Positions 1 to 8,453 of a stretch of 64,000 nt of DNA are shown here, in pieces. The DNA comes from Parafrankia irregularis (GTDB lineage Bacteria > Actinomycetota > Actinomycetes > Frankiales > Frankiaceae). Location: NCBI RefSeq assembly GCF_001536285.1, contig NZ_FAOZ01000014.1, forward strand, positions 1-64,000. The letters run 5' to 3'. Both the position numbers and the translations under genes were made by a program. Each line of letters begins with the position of its first letter. The stretch's first letter is position 1. Below the pieces are notes generated by a model. That model searched no databases and was not told the origin of the DNA. It saw only the letters and a list, made by a program, of their open reading frames with translations.

Positions 1-462
1 ATCGGCTGGATCCCGTTCTACCTCGACCGCTGCGACCGGCACTACACCAACCAGAAGTGGCTACGCCGCGACTTCGGTGGCCGGCTGCCCAGCGAGGTGT
101 TCCGCGAGCACTCCCTGGCCTGCTACGTCACCGACCCGACCTCGCTGAAGCTGCGCCGCGAGATCGGCATCGACAACATCGCCTGGGAATGCGACTACCC
201 CCACGCCGACTCGATCTGGCCGGACGCGCCCGAGTTCGTCCTCAACGAGCTGAACGGCGCCGGAGCGACCGACGAGGAGATCAACAAGATCACCTGGGAG
301 AACGCCTGCCGGTTCTTCAACTGGGACCCGTTCGCCGAGATCCCCCGCGAGCGGGCCACCGTCGGCGCCCGGCGCGCCATCGCGACGGATGTCGACACCG
401 CCATCCGCTCCCGCAAGGAATGGGCACGCCTCTTCGCGGAGAAGCAGGGCCAGAGCGCCTGA
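1..462 (+). CDS. Amidohydrolase-2 family protein, C-terminal part
   Basis: The frame is open from base 1, so the gene begins before the window; 153 residues remain. The run CDYPHADSIWPDAPE is typical of the C-terminal metal-site region of the amidohydrolase_2 (PF04909) TIM-barrel hydrolases and decarboxylases, with the Asp of the DYPH motif as the expected metal or catalytic residue. The remaining tail is short and charged. It is followed by a strong hairpin terminator and then by an acyl-CoA dehydrogenase operon on the same strand, so a role in catabolism of an organic acid is plausible but not shown. The substrate cannot be told from this fragment. Confidence 0.8.
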   Translation: MGWIPFYLDRCDRHYTNQKWLRRDFGGRLPSEVFREHSLACYVTDPTSLKLRREIGIDNIAWECDYPHADSIWPDAPEFVLNELNGAGATDEEINKITWENACRFFNWDPFAEIPRERATVGARRAIATDVDTAIRSRKEWARLFAEKQGQSA

Positions 463-523
463 GTCAGGGCCGGAGTGCCTGGGCGAGGTAAGCGCCCAGC
501 GCCCTGGCGAGGCAGCGAGTGCA

Positions 524-555
524 GGGGGCCGCCGGTTGACCGGCGGCCCCCTTTT
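524..555 (+). terminator. Rho-independent terminator after the amidohydrolase
   Basis: A perfect 12-bp GC stem (arms 524-535 and 540-551) with a TTGA loop is followed directly by TTTT. It separates the amidohydrolase from the acyl-CoA dehydrogenase operon. Confidence 0.85.
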
Positions 556-678
556 GCATGCCCGGCCACCCGCATGCCCGATCGCCGGCGTGCAGGCGGT
601 GCCGGCGTGCCGGCGAGCCGGCTGGCGGGACGTCGGCGAGGATCGAAGTTCCAGAACCTCGGAAGTTGTGTTCTGTAC

Positions 679-699
679 TGCGAGAACGCTATTCTGAGC
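679..699. promoter_or_regulatory. Candidate TetR operator in front of the acyl-CoA dehydrogenase operon
   Basis: The core AGAA-N5-TTCT (683-695) lies 25 bp before the acyl-CoA dehydrogenase start. Its right arm TTCTGAGC differs by one base from the right arm of the palindrome at 5726-5746 in front of the tetR gene. The left arm is poorer (TGCGAGAA). The proposal that the same regulator binds both sites is inference. Confidence 0.4.
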
Positions 700-720
700 G
701 GGCCGAGAGGAGTGCCGACG

Positions 721-2022
721 ATGGCGTGGGATTTCGAGACGGAGCCCGAGTACCAGGCCCAGCTCGACTGGGCGGACGAGTTCGTCCGCGAGGAGGTCGA
801 GCCCCTGGATCTTGCCTGGCCGAACCTGCAGTTCGTCCCGCCGGACGAGAACCTGCGGCGGGTCATCGATCCACTGCGGGCGCAGGTCAGGGAGCGTGGG
901 CTGTGGGCCACGCATCTCGGCCCCGCGCTGGGCGGTCAGGGGCATGGGCAGCTGAAGCTGTCGCTGCTCAACGAGATCCTGGGCCGCTCGAGCTGGGCGC
1001 CGCTGATCTTCGGCTGCCAGGCGCCGGACACCGGCAACGCCGAGATCATCGCGCACTACGGCACGGAGGCGCAGAAGAAGCAGTACCTGCAGCCCCTGCT
1101 GGACGGCGAGTGCTTCTCGTCCTACTCGATGACCGAGCCGCAGGCCGGTTCGGACCCGACCCAGTTCACCTGCCGGGCGGAGAAGGACGGCGACGGCTGG
1201 GTCATCAACGGCTGGAAGTTCTTCTCCTCGAACGCCAGCACGGCGCGGTTCGTCATCGTCATGGTGGTCACCAACCCCGACGCAGGCGCGTACCGGGGCA
1301 TGTCGATGTTCCTGATCCCGACGGACACGCCGGGCATCAACATCGTCCGCAACGTCGGGCTGCCGGGCGAGCCGCTGGGCGAGGGGCATCACGCCCTCAT
1401 CCACTACGAGAACGTGCGGGTTCCCGACGACGCGCTGCTCGGTGGCGAGGGCCAGGCGTTCGCGATCGCCCAGACCCGCCTCGGTGGCGGGCGGATCCAT
1501 CACGCCATGCGCACGATCGGCCTGGCGCAGAAGGCGCTGGACATGATGTGCGAGCGGGCGCTGAGCCGGCGTACCCAGGGCAGCCTGCTGGCCGACAAGC
1601 AGTTCGTCCAGGGCTTCATCGCCGACTCGTACGCGCAGCTCAAGCAGTTCCGGCTGCTCGTGATCCACACCGCGTGGGCGATCGACAAGCACAACGACTA
1701 CCGCAAGGTCCGCAAGGACATCGCCGCCGTGAAGGTCGTGATGCCCGCGGTCCTGCACGACATCGCGTCGCGTTCGCTGCAGGTCCACGGCGCGCTGGGT
1801 GCCAGCAACGAGATGCCGTTCCACCAGATGGTGATGGGCTCGTACGTCATGGGCCTCGCCGACGGGCCCACCGAGGTGCACAAGGTCACTGTCGCCAAGC
1901 AGGTCCTGCGGGACTACAAGCCCAGCGACGACATCTGGCCCACGCAGCACCTGCCGAAGCGCCTCGCCGCGGCCAAGGAGAAGTACGCCGAGTTCCTGGA
2001 CCACGAAGTGGGGAACCTGTGA
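721..2022 (+). CDS. Acyl-CoA dehydrogenase
   Basis: This 433-residue flavoprotein should oxidise an acyl-CoA to the 2-enoyl-CoA and pass electrons to ETF. The family signature MTEPQAGSDP is present near residue 140, followed by the mid-domain beta-sheet region with FFSSNAS. The C-terminal helical domain carries QVHGALGASNE and DGPTEVH. DGPTEVH is the form seen in ACAD10/11-like and FadE-type enzymes rather than the YEGT form of medium-chain enzymes. ATG 721 is preceded by GAGAGGAG; the longer open frame upstream covers the terminator and operator and is not used. The stop overlaps the GTG of the next gene by 4 bp, indicating translational coupling. The chain-length preference is unknown. Confidence 0.93.
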   Translation: MAWDFETEPEYQAQLDWADEFVREEVEPLDLAWPNLQFVPPDENLRRVIDPLRAQVRERGLWATHLGPALGGQGHGQLKLSLLNEILGRSSWAPLIFGCQAPDTGNAEIIAHYGTEAQKKQYLQPLLDGECFSSYSMTEPQAGSDPTQFTCRAEKDGDGWVINGWKFFSSNASTARFVIVMVVTNPDAGAYRGMSMFLIPTDTPGINIVRNVGLPGEPLGEGHHALIHYENVRVPDDALLGGEGQAFAIAQTRLGGGRIHHAMRTIGLAQKALDMMCERALSRRTQGSLLADKQFVQGFIADSYAQLKQFRLLVIHTAWAIDKHNDYRKVRKDIAAVKVVMPAVLHDIASRSLQVHGALGASNEMPFHQMVMGSYVMGLADGPTEVHKVTVAKQVLRDYKPSDDIWPTQHLPKRLAAAKEKYAEFLDHEVGNL

Positions 2023-3041
2023 TCGACATCGATCGCCTTGCGACCTGGCTCGACGAGACCGGCCTGCCCGGCAAGGGCGAGCCGATCGAGGCCCGGTACG
2101 TCTCCGGCGGCACCCAGAACGAGATCTACGAGATCCGGCGCGGTGAGCTGCACGGCGCGCTGCGGATCCCGCCGGCGACGGCGCCCGCCAGCCGCGACGC
2201 CGGCATCCTGCGGGAGTGGCGCATCATCGAGGCCCTCGACGGGACGGACGTCCCGCACACCGAAGCCCTCGGCATGTGCGACGATCCCGCGGTTCTCGGC
2301 CGCACCTTCTACCTGATGGGCTTCGTCGACGGCTGGTCGCCGATGGACACCCGCGGCGCCTGGCCGGAGCCGTTCGCGTCCGACCTGGAGGCCCGCAAGG
2401 GGCTGTCCTACCAGCTCGCCGAGGGCATCGCGCTGCTGTCGAAGGTGGACTGGCAGGCCAAGGGCCTGCACGACCTCGGCCGGCCCGACGGATTCCACGA
2501 GCGGCAGGTCGACCGCTGGACGGCCTTCCTCGATCGGATCAAGAAGCGGGAGCTGCCCGGCTTCGACGTCGCCGCGAACTGGCTGCGCACCCACCGGCCG
2601 ATCGACTTCGTCCCCGGGCTCATGCACGGCGACTACCAGTTCGCGAACGTCATGTTCCGGCACGGCGCGCCGGCGAAGCTGGCCGCGATCGTCGACTGGG
2701 AGATGGGGACCGTCGGCGACCCCAAGCTCGACCTGGCCTGGATGCTGCAGAGCTGGCCGGAGGACACCAGCTCACGCGAGCTGACCGGCAAGGGCTACGC
2801 GGATCTCTACGCCATGCCGACGAGGTCCCAGCTTCTCGCGCACTACGCGGAGGTTTCCGGCCGGCAGGTCGACGACTTCGACTACTACCTGATCCTCGCC
2901 AAGTTCAAGATCGCCATCGTGCTGGAGCAGGGCTTCCAGCGGGCGGGTGACGACGTCAAGCTGCAGTCGTTCGGGCCTGTCGTGCTGGGCGCGATGAAAG
3001 AGGCGGCAGACCTGGCCGAGACGACAGACTACCGGTCATGA
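2019..3041 (+). CDS. APH/ACAD10-type phosphotransferase
   Basis: This 340-residue protein has the aminoglycoside-phosphotransferase fold (PF01636). The catalytic loop MHGDYQFANV and the metal-binding DWEMGTVGDPKLDLAW motif are both intact. Members next to acyl-CoA dehydrogenases resemble the kinase domain of human ACAD10/11, which phosphorylates 4-hydroxyacyl-CoAs; here the neighbours on both sides are acyl-CoA enzymes, so a hydroxyacyl-CoA kinase role is a better guess than antibiotic resistance. Start GTG 2019 forms a GTGA overlap with the acyl-CoA dehydrogenase stop, and its own stop overlaps the next ATG as ATGA. The substrate is inferred from context only. Confidence 0.88.
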   Translation: MIDIDRLATWLDETGLPGKGEPIEARYVSGGTQNEIYEIRRGELHGALRIPPATAPASRDAGILREWRIIEALDGTDVPHTEALGMCDDPAVLGRTFYLMGFVDGWSPMDTRGAWPEPFASDLEARKGLSYQLAEGIALLSKVDWQAKGLHDLGRPDGFHERQVDRWTAFLDRIKKRELPGFDVAANWLRTHRPIDFVPGLMHGDYQFANVMFRHGAPAKLAAIVDWEMGTVGDPKLDLAWMLQSWPEDTSSRELTGKGYADLYAMPTRSQLLAHYAEVSGRQVDDFDYYLILAKFKIAIVLEQGFQRAGDDVKLQSFGPVVLGAMKEAADLAETTDYRS

Positions 3042-3829
3042 GCGATACATCCGAAATCCTGCTGGAGCGCGTCGGCGCCACCCTGGTCATCCGGCTGAAC
3101 CGGCCGGAGGCGCGCAACGCGCTGACGCCCTCGCTCCTGAGCGCGATCGGCCTGGCGGTCATCGAGGCGGAGTCCGATCCCGAGATCCGGGCGGCGATCC
3201 TCACCGCCACCGGCGATCGGGCGTTCTGCGTGGGCATGGACCTCAAGGCCTTCACCAAGGGCGCCAGCTACGGCGGCGGCTCGGAGGAGGACAAGAAGGG
3301 CCTCGAGGCCTTCGGGCGGCTGACGAAGGGGGAGGTGACCGTCCCCCTCATCGGCGCGGCGAACGGAACCGCGGTCGGTGGCGGCTTCGAACTGCTGCTC
3401 TCCTGTGACCTGGTTGTGGCCTCATCCGCGGCGAAGTTCGGCCTGCCCGAGGTGAAGCGGGGGCTGCTGGCCGCCGGTGGCGGTGCCGTCGCGATCGGCA
3501 GCCGGCTGCCGTTGGCACTCGCGCTCGAGCTGACCCTCACCGGGGACCTGTTCGACGCGGCCCGCGCGCAGCAGCTCGGGCTCGTCAACACGGTGGTAGA
3601 GCCGGCGCAGGTGCTCGAGGCGGCGCTCGCGCTCGCGGGGCGCGTCGCCGCCAACGGTCCGCTGGCCGTCGCGGCGACGAAGGAGATCGTCCGGGCCGCC
3701 GCGGCCGATCCGGCCCGTGGCCAGGAGCGGATGGCGCAGCTCTCACCGGCCGTCTTCGCCAGCGAGGACGCCAAGGAGGGCGCGATGGCGTTCATCGAGA
3801 AGCGTGAGCCCCAGTGGAAGGGACGCTGA
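3038..3829 (+). CDS. Enoyl-CoA hydratase/isomerase (crotonase family)
   Basis: This 263-residue crotonase-fold protein is the usual length. The acyl-CoA oxyanion-hole segments are visible as FCVGMDL and GGGFELLLSCDLV. Glu in GGGFEL and Glu in GLPEV correspond to the two catalytic glutamates of true hydratases (Glu144 and Glu164 in the rat enzyme), so hydratase activity is likely retained. ATG 3038 overlaps the previous stop, making this the third gene of a coupled operon that could carry out dehydrogenation and hydration of an acyl-CoA. Confidence 0.92.
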   Translation: MSDTSEILLERVGATLVIRLNRPEARNALTPSLLSAIGLAVIEAESDPEIRAAILTATGDRAFCVGMDLKAFTKGASYGGGSEEDKKGLEAFGRLTKGEVTVPLIGAANGTAVGGGFELLLSCDLVVASSAAKFGLPEVKRGLLAAGGGAVAIGSRLPLALALELTLTGDLFDAARAQQLGLVNTVVEPAQVLEAALALAGRVAANGPLAVAATKEIVRAAAADPARGQERMAQLSPAVFASEDAKEGAMAFIEKREPQWKGR

Positions 3830-3937
3830 CCTTGCCGGAGGCCTTCGCCCGCATCCCACGCATCGCAGCCGCCCCCGTCGTCGCCCCAGCCCCCGCCGCC
3901 AGCGGCCGGGGCCGGGGCTGGGGCCGGGGCCGCTGAG

Positions 3938-4930
3938 ATGCGGGCCGCTGTCTGCCGTGAGTACGGCCCACCGGACGTCGTTCGGGTCGAGGAGTTCCCG
4001 ACCCCGGTTCCCGAGGCGGGCCAGGTCGCCGTGCGGGTGCACGCGGCGGCCGTGAACTTCTCCGACGTGCTGCTGGTCGCCGGTGAATACCAGATCAAGG
4101 TGCCGCCGCCGTTCGTGCCGGGCAGTGAGTTCGCCGGAGTGGTCGAAACGGTCGGGGAGGGCGTCACCGGCCTGGCCGTCGGCGACCGCGTCTTCGGTTC
4201 CGGCATCGTCGGCGGGTTCGGCGAGGTGGCCATCGGCCGCGCCGAGGGTGTCACCCGCACCCCGGACGCGATCTCCGATGATGTCGCCGCCGCCTTCGGG
4301 GTCGCGCACCGCACCTCGTACCACATGCTCCGGTCGGCGGCCGCCCTGGCGCCGGGCGAGCACCTCGTCGTGCTCGGCGCCGGTGGTGGTGTGGGGCTGG
4401 CCGCGGTGCAGCTCGGCGTGGCGCTGGGAGCGACGGTGACGGCGGTGGCGTCCTCGGCGCGGAAGCTGGAGGTCGCCGCGGCCAACGGAGCCACCAACCT
4501 CATCGATCATCGTTCGACGGACCTGCGCGCGGCGCTGAAGAAGACGCTTCCCGACGGGGCCGACGTCGTGATCGACCCGGTCGGAGGCGACCTGGCCGAG
4601 CCGGCGCTGCGTTGCCTGCGGTGGCGCGGCCGGTTCGTCACGGTCGGCTTCGCGGCGGGCACGATTCCGCGGATTCCGCTCAATCTGGTGCTGCTCAAGG
4701 GCATCCAGGTCACCGGGATGCAGCTGCGTGACTTCGGAACCCACGCTCCGGAGGAGATGCGGCGCAACGAGCGGGAGCTCATCGAGCTCTTCGCCGCCGG
4801 CAAGGTCAGTCCGCACATCGGCGCGACCTTCGCCTTCGAGGAAAGCGCGGCCGCCCTGCGCTATGTGGCCGACGGCCACGCGATCGGAAAGACGGTTCTC
4901 CGCATCGCCGGCAACAACGGCTGGGGCTGA
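3938..4930 (+). CDS. NADPH:quinone-reductase-like MDR oxidoreductase
   Basis: This 330-residue protein is a zinc-independent medium-chain dehydrogenase/reductase. It has an N-terminal GroES-like fold (VPGSEFAGVVE near residue 65) and a Rossmann domain with GAGGGVGLAAVQLG near residue 150. No structural or catalytic zinc cysteines are seen, which fits quinone oxidoreductase or enoyl reductase types. It lies 108 bp after the hydratase on the same strand and probably belongs to the same transcript. A stem-loop follows the stop. The substrate is unknown; an enoyl-CoA or quinone substrate would fit the context. Confidence 0.88.
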   Translation: MRAAVCREYGPPDVVRVEEFPTPVPEAGQVAVRVHAAAVNFSDVLLVAGEYQIKVPPPFVPGSEFAGVVETVGEGVTGLAVGDRVFGSGIVGGFGEVAIGRAEGVTRTPDAISDDVAAAFGVAHRTSYHMLRSAAALAPGEHLVVLGAGGGVGLAAVQLGVALGATVTAVASSARKLEVAAANGATNLIDHRSTDLRAALKKTLPDGADVVIDPVGGDLAEPALRCLRWRGRFVTVGFAAGTIPRIPLNLVLLKGIQVTGMQLRDFGTHAPEEMRRNERELIELFAAGKVSPHIGATFAFEESAAALRYVADGHAIGKTVLRIAGNNGWG

Positions 4931-4951
4931 TCAGGGCTGACCGGCTCCAAC

Positions 4952-4985
4952 GGCGCTGGCCCCGGTAACGGCCGGGGTCAGCGCC
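4952..4985. terminator. Bidirectional terminator between MDR and tetR
   Basis: A 14-bp stem (4952-4965 with 4972-4985, one G-T pair) with a 6-nt loop sits between two convergent genes. There is no clear T-run on the plus strand. Confidence 0.65.
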
Positions 4986-5009
4986 AGCGGAACCGCCCTG
5001 GCGCGGACA

Positions 5010-5672
5010 TCACTCGCCGCGGGCTGCCGGTGGGTGTTCGATGACCGCGACGCAGAAGTCGACGAGGTGGCGCTGCTCGTCCTCGTCGGGGATCGTGCCG
5101 GGCTCCACATGTCGCTGCATCGTGCCGAGCACCGCGTCCTGGATCACCCGGGCGTCGAGGTCCGGCCGTGGGCGGCCGGCCGCGGTCAGCGGAGCGATGA
5201 GCAGGTCGCCGAGCTGCCCGTCCAGGGTGGCGCGCCCCGGAGCGGACTCGCCGGCGCGGGCGAGCAGCCGGTTCACCGTGGTGCCCTGCTGGGCCACGGT
5301 CGGCCGGGTGATCTGCGCGATCATGCCTTCGACCCACGCGGTCAGCTGGTCGACCGGCTCGGAATGCTTCGCCATCTGGTGGCGCAGATAGGAGTTCACG
5401 AGCATGATCCCGCGCTCCAGCACGGCGTGCATCAGCTCGTTCTTGCCGGCGAAGTACCGGTAGAAGGTCTGGTTGGACGTGCCGGCCTCGGCGACGATGT
5501 CGGCGACTTTCGGCTCGGCGGGCGAAACACGTACCGCGACCCGCAGCGCGGCGTTGAGGATCTGTTCGACCTCGCTCAACGCATCCCGCTGGTGGCGGTT
5601 CAGTGCACGGTCGACCGCGGCACGCACCGACGTCGGCACATCGTGCCATTCCACTCCGGTAGTGTCGCTCAC
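5010..5672 (-). CDS. TetR family transcriptional regulator
   Basis: This is a 220-residue repressor-type protein. The helix-turn-helix is in the N-terminal quarter, with VADIVAEAGTSNQTFYRYF followed by the typical GKNELMHAV recognition-to-core transition. The C-terminal two thirds is the variable ligand-binding and dimer domain. GTG 5672 is chosen because AAAGGACGG lies 5 bp upstream; longer frames to 6287 run through the operator and into uppP. A near-perfect palindrome at 5726-5746 suggests autoregulation. A related site before the acyl-CoA dehydrogenase suggests it controls that operon, possibly with an acyl-CoA ligand (inference). Confidence 0.88.
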   Translation of the reverse strand: MSDTTGVEWHDVPTSVRAAVDRALNRHQRDALSEVEQILNAALRVAVRVSPAEPKVADIVAEAGTSNQTFYRYFAGKNELMHAVLERGIMLVNSYLRHQMAKHSEPVDQLTAWVEGMIAQITRPTVAQQGTTVNRLLARAGESAPGRATLDGQLGDLLIAPLTAAGRPRPDLDARVIQDAVLGTMQRHVEPGTIPDEDEQRHLVDFCVAVIEHPPAARGE

Positions 5673-5725
5673 GTCGCCGTCCTTTGGATGCGGGATGGAA
5701 CAGGCGCGGAATTTTCTTCTGTTCC

Positions 5726-5746
5726 GCGCAGAAGTATATTCTGCGC
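5726..5746. promoter_or_regulatory. Palindromic operator upstream of tetR
   Basis: GCGCAGAA-N5-TTCTGCGC is a perfect 8+8 palindrome with a GTATA centre, 54 bp upstream of the tetR start in a locally AT-rich patch. The size and symmetry are typical of a TetR dimer site. The 5673-6032 gap between tetR and uppP should hold both divergent promoters. Confidence 0.65.
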
Positions 5747-6032
5747 CGCGCCGGCGGAGGGCCTCCCGCGGGTGGGGAGCAGCAGGCGGGCGCAGGCCGC
5801 ACGACAGGCCGCGGCGTTGCCGGCTGTGGTGGTCGCTGTCCGCGCTGATGTCGCTGCTCGCGGGCGTCTGCTGCTTGTCGTGGCTGGTCGTCGGCCTGGT
5901 CGTCGGCCTGGCCGTCCGCTGAGACCAGCCCGCGGAAGCGGCCCGTGGCGGACCCGGTGCGAATAGCTGATCTTTCCCGGCATACACTTCTGCCGTCCGC
6001 TGGCCGGAGGTGGGCACCGAGGAAGGACTTGG

Positions 6033-6869
6033 ATGAATATCGTCGAAGCGGTTTTCTTCGGTGCGGTCGAAGGGCTGACCGAGTTTCTCCCGATCTCCAG
6101 CACCGGTCATCTGACGATCATGGAGAAGGCCCTCGGTTACGAGATCGACAGCCCGGACATCACCGCCTTCACAGCGATCATCCAGGTTGGTGCGGTCTTT
6201 GCCACGCTGCTGTATCTCCGGCACGATTTCCGGCGCATCATCGCGGCCCTGGGTCGCGGGGCGACGCGCCCGGCATACCGGGATCATCCGGACTTCCGGT
6301 TCGGTGTGGCCGTGATCGTCGGGTCAATCCCGATCGGGATCGTCGGGCTTCTGTTCAAGGACCAGATCGAGACGACCCTGCGGAGTCTGTGGTTCGTCAG
6401 CCTCGCGCTGGTCGGGTGGAGCGGGGTCATGGCCTATGCCGACCGCGTTGCCACCCAGAAGCGCCACGAGGATGACGTCACCTGGAAGGACACCCTGGTC
6501 ATCGGGGTCGTCCAGTGCATGGCCCTGATTCCCGGGATCTCACGTTCCGGCTCGACGATGTCGGCCGGTCTGCTGCGCGGGATCGACCGCGTCACGGTGA
6601 CCCGGCTGTCGTTCTTCCTCTCCATCCCCGCGCTTTTCGCCGCGGCGCTGCTCCAGGTCGTCACAGAGTCGGCCAACATCTCGAACGGTGTCGGCTGGAC
6701 CATGACCATCACCGCGACGGCGGTGAGTTTCGTGACCGCCTATTTCGCCATCTCCTGGCTGCTCAAGTTCGTCGCGCGGCACAGCTACAGCGTCTTCATC
6801 ATCTACCGGCTCGCCCTCGGCAGCGTGCTGCTCTTCCTGCTGGGAACCGGCCTCATTTCGGCCACCTGA
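6033..6869 (+). CDS. uppP: Undecaprenyl-diphosphatase
   Basis: This 278-residue integral membrane enzyme dephosphorylates undecaprenyl pyrophosphate to recycle the lipid carrier for peptidoglycan synthesis; loss of function or overexpression affects bacitracin sensitivity. Both family signatures are present. EGLTEFLPISSTGHL (residues 10-24) carries the catalytic Glu residues, and PGISRSGSTMSAG (about 170) carries the phosphate-binding Arg and Ser. Length and hydrophobic profile match BacA/UppP. ATG 6033 follows GAGGAAGGA. It stands alone, divergent from tetR. Confidence 0.96.
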   Translation: MNIVEAVFFGAVEGLTEFLPISSTGHLTIMEKALGYEIDSPDITAFTAIIQVGAVFATLLYLRHDFRRIIAALGRGATRPAYRDHPDFRFGVAVIVGSIPIGIVGLLFKDQIETTLRSLWFVSLALVGWSGVMAYADRVATQKRHEDDVTWKDTLVIGVVQCMALIPGISRSGSTMSAGLLRGIDRVTVTRLSFFLSIPALFAAALLQVVTESANISNGVGWTMTITATAVSFVTAYFAISWLLKFVARHSYSVFIIYRLALGSVLLFLLGTGLISAT

Positions 6870-7121
6870 TCTCGGCCATCGGACCGTCTCGGTCACCGGG
6901 ACGTCTCGGCGACCGGAGCGCGGCCAGCGGCCCGCCGGCCGCATACAGGCGCTCCGTCTTCGGTAACCCGCCGCACCTCCAGTGCCGGTTTACCGCCAGG
7001 ATGTAGGGCCGCGCTGACGGCGCTGGCCGCGTGGGCAGCGCTGTGCGCCGATGAGGCCCGGTCGGCTCCTGGCGGGTGCGCAGGCTCCCCGCCGCCGCCG
7101 CGGCCGGCGTTGTCAACGGAC

Positions 7122-7169
7122 AAGAGTGGAGGATTTTGGTCGTCAGGACGACCAAAATCCTCCACTCTT
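7122..7169. repeat. Long perfect hairpin, copy 1 of a palindromic repeat family
   Basis: The arms 7122-7143 and 7148-7169 are perfectly complementary over 22 bp with a CAGG loop. The copy at 57956-58005 shares the frame AAGAGT-n-GAGGAT-nn-TGGTCGT, and the three differing positions are changed on both arms. It lies in the 6870-7370 gap between uppP and the ABC operon, which otherwise holds only a small hairpin (GGCAGA, 7308-7323) shortly before the ABC gene. It could be a terminator for uppP or a mobile palindromic element. Confidence 0.8.
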
Positions 7170-7370
7170 CGGGTCGGCGCGCCCCTGAATGAGACAGGAT
7201 CCAGCCGGTGGATGCATGAATGAGCGAAAACGACCAGTTCTACGCTCTCCCGGTGGCCAGCTGCGTCCCGGTGCATGGCTGGTCGAGCGGCGATTCGACA
7301 TCAAAGTGGCAGAACTTTCTGCCGTTACGATGTCATCGACCGCGCGTCGGGGGCGATCCGGAGGTGGCTG

Positions 7371-8453
7371 ATGGCGAACAGGCGTCTGGAGATCGACGGC
7401 GTTCGCAAACGCTACGGCGAGGTGACCGCTCTCGACGGCATGACGTTTGACGTGCGCGCCGGGGAGCTTTTCGGTTTCGTCGGCAGTAACGGCGCTGGCA
7501 AGACGACGACGATGCGGATCGTGCTCGGGGTGCTCGCGGCCGACGCGGGTGAGGTCCGCTGGGCCGGTCGGCCGGTCGACCTCGCCGTCCGTCGCCGGAT
7601 CGGCTACATGCCGGAAGAGCGGGGTCTTTACCCCAAGATGAAGGTCCGGGACCAGATCGTCTACCTGGCCCGGCTGCACGGGATGCCGTCCGGGGCCGCC
7701 CGACGCAGCGCCGAGGCGTGGCTGGAGCGGCTCGGTGTGGCGGCACGGCGCGACGACGAGGTCCAGAACCTCAGCCTCGGCAACCAGCAGCGCGTTCAGC
7801 TCGCCGCGGCGCTCGTCCACGACCCGGAGGTCCTCGTGCTCGACGAGCCGTTCTCCGGCCTGGACCCGGTCGCGGTCGACGTGATGAGCCAGGTGCTGCG
7901 CGAACGCAGCGCGGCCGGGGTCCCCGTGGTGTTCTCCAGCCACCAGCTGGAGCTCGTCGAGCGGCTCTGTGACCGGGTCGGCATCGTCGCCTCGGGCCGC
8001 ATGGTCGCCTGCGGCACGGTGGATGAGCTGCGCAGGGCCGGGACCGAGCAGATCGTGGTGGAGGTGCCCGGCGCGCCCGCCGGGTGGGCGCTCGACCTGC
8101 CCGGAATCACCGTCCGCCACACCGAGGGGGACCGGACGACCGTCGATCTCGCCCCGGGAGCGGACGATCAGGATCTGTTGCGCCGGGCGCTGGCGGCCGG
8201 GCCGGTGCGCGAGTTCCGCCGCCGCAGGCCGACGCTGGCGGAGCTGTTCCGCTCGGTGACCACTGTCTCCGCCGTGGCCACCGTCCCCGCTGCGGCCGGT
8301 GGCTCCGCCGGCGGGCCGGGTGACGTCCCGAGCCCTGCTGGGCGGACGGGGCCAGCCGGGCTAGCTGGGCCTGCCGGGCTTACTGCGTCTGCCGGGCTGG
8401 GGAGCTCCGGCAATGACGACGTGCGGGCGGCAGATGAGGAGACGGCGGTATGA
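7371..8453 (+). CDS. ABC transporter ATP-binding protein
   Basis: This 360-residue ATPase has Walker A GSNGAGKTT near residue 42, a signature region NLSLGNQQRVQLAAAL (LSLGN in place of LSGGQ), Walker B VLVLDEPFSGLDP and a switch His in SSHQLE. The C-terminal 80 residues resemble the DUF4162-type extension of NatA-like exporters, then become Gly/Pro/Ala rich. ATG 7371 is chosen because GGAGGTGG lies just upstream; a longer frame to 7275 lacks this. The stop overlaps the permease start by 4 bp, so the two form an exporter. The cargo (ion, drug or peptide) is not evident. Confidence 0.92.
   Translation: MANRRLEIDGVRKRYGEVTALDGMTFDVRAGELFGFVGSNGAGKTTTMRIVLGVLAADAGEVRWAGRPVDLAVRRRIGYMPEERGLYPKMKVRDQIVYLARLHGMPSGAARRSAEAWLERLGVAARRDDEVQNLSLGNQQRVQLAAALVHDPEVLVLDEPFSGLDPVAVDVMSQVLRERSAAGVPVVFSSHQLELVERLCDRVGIVASGRMVACGTVDELRRAGTEQIVVEVPGAPAGWALDLPGITVRHTEGDRTTVDLAPGADDQDLLRRALAAGPVREFRRRRPTLAELFRSVTTVSAVATVPAAAGGSAGGPGDVPSPAGRTGPAGLAGPAGLTASAGLGSSGNDDVRAADEETAV

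Noticed and set aside
61-2004. Long minus-strand open frame opposite the acyl-CoA dehydrogenase
   Set aside because: It is the antisense shadow of a clear dehydrogenase gene, spans a terminator and has no recognisable domain.
2019-3041. Aminoglycoside resistance gene
   Set aside because: The fold is APH-like, but the operon with acyl-CoA dehydrogenase and hydratase points to a metabolic kinase.
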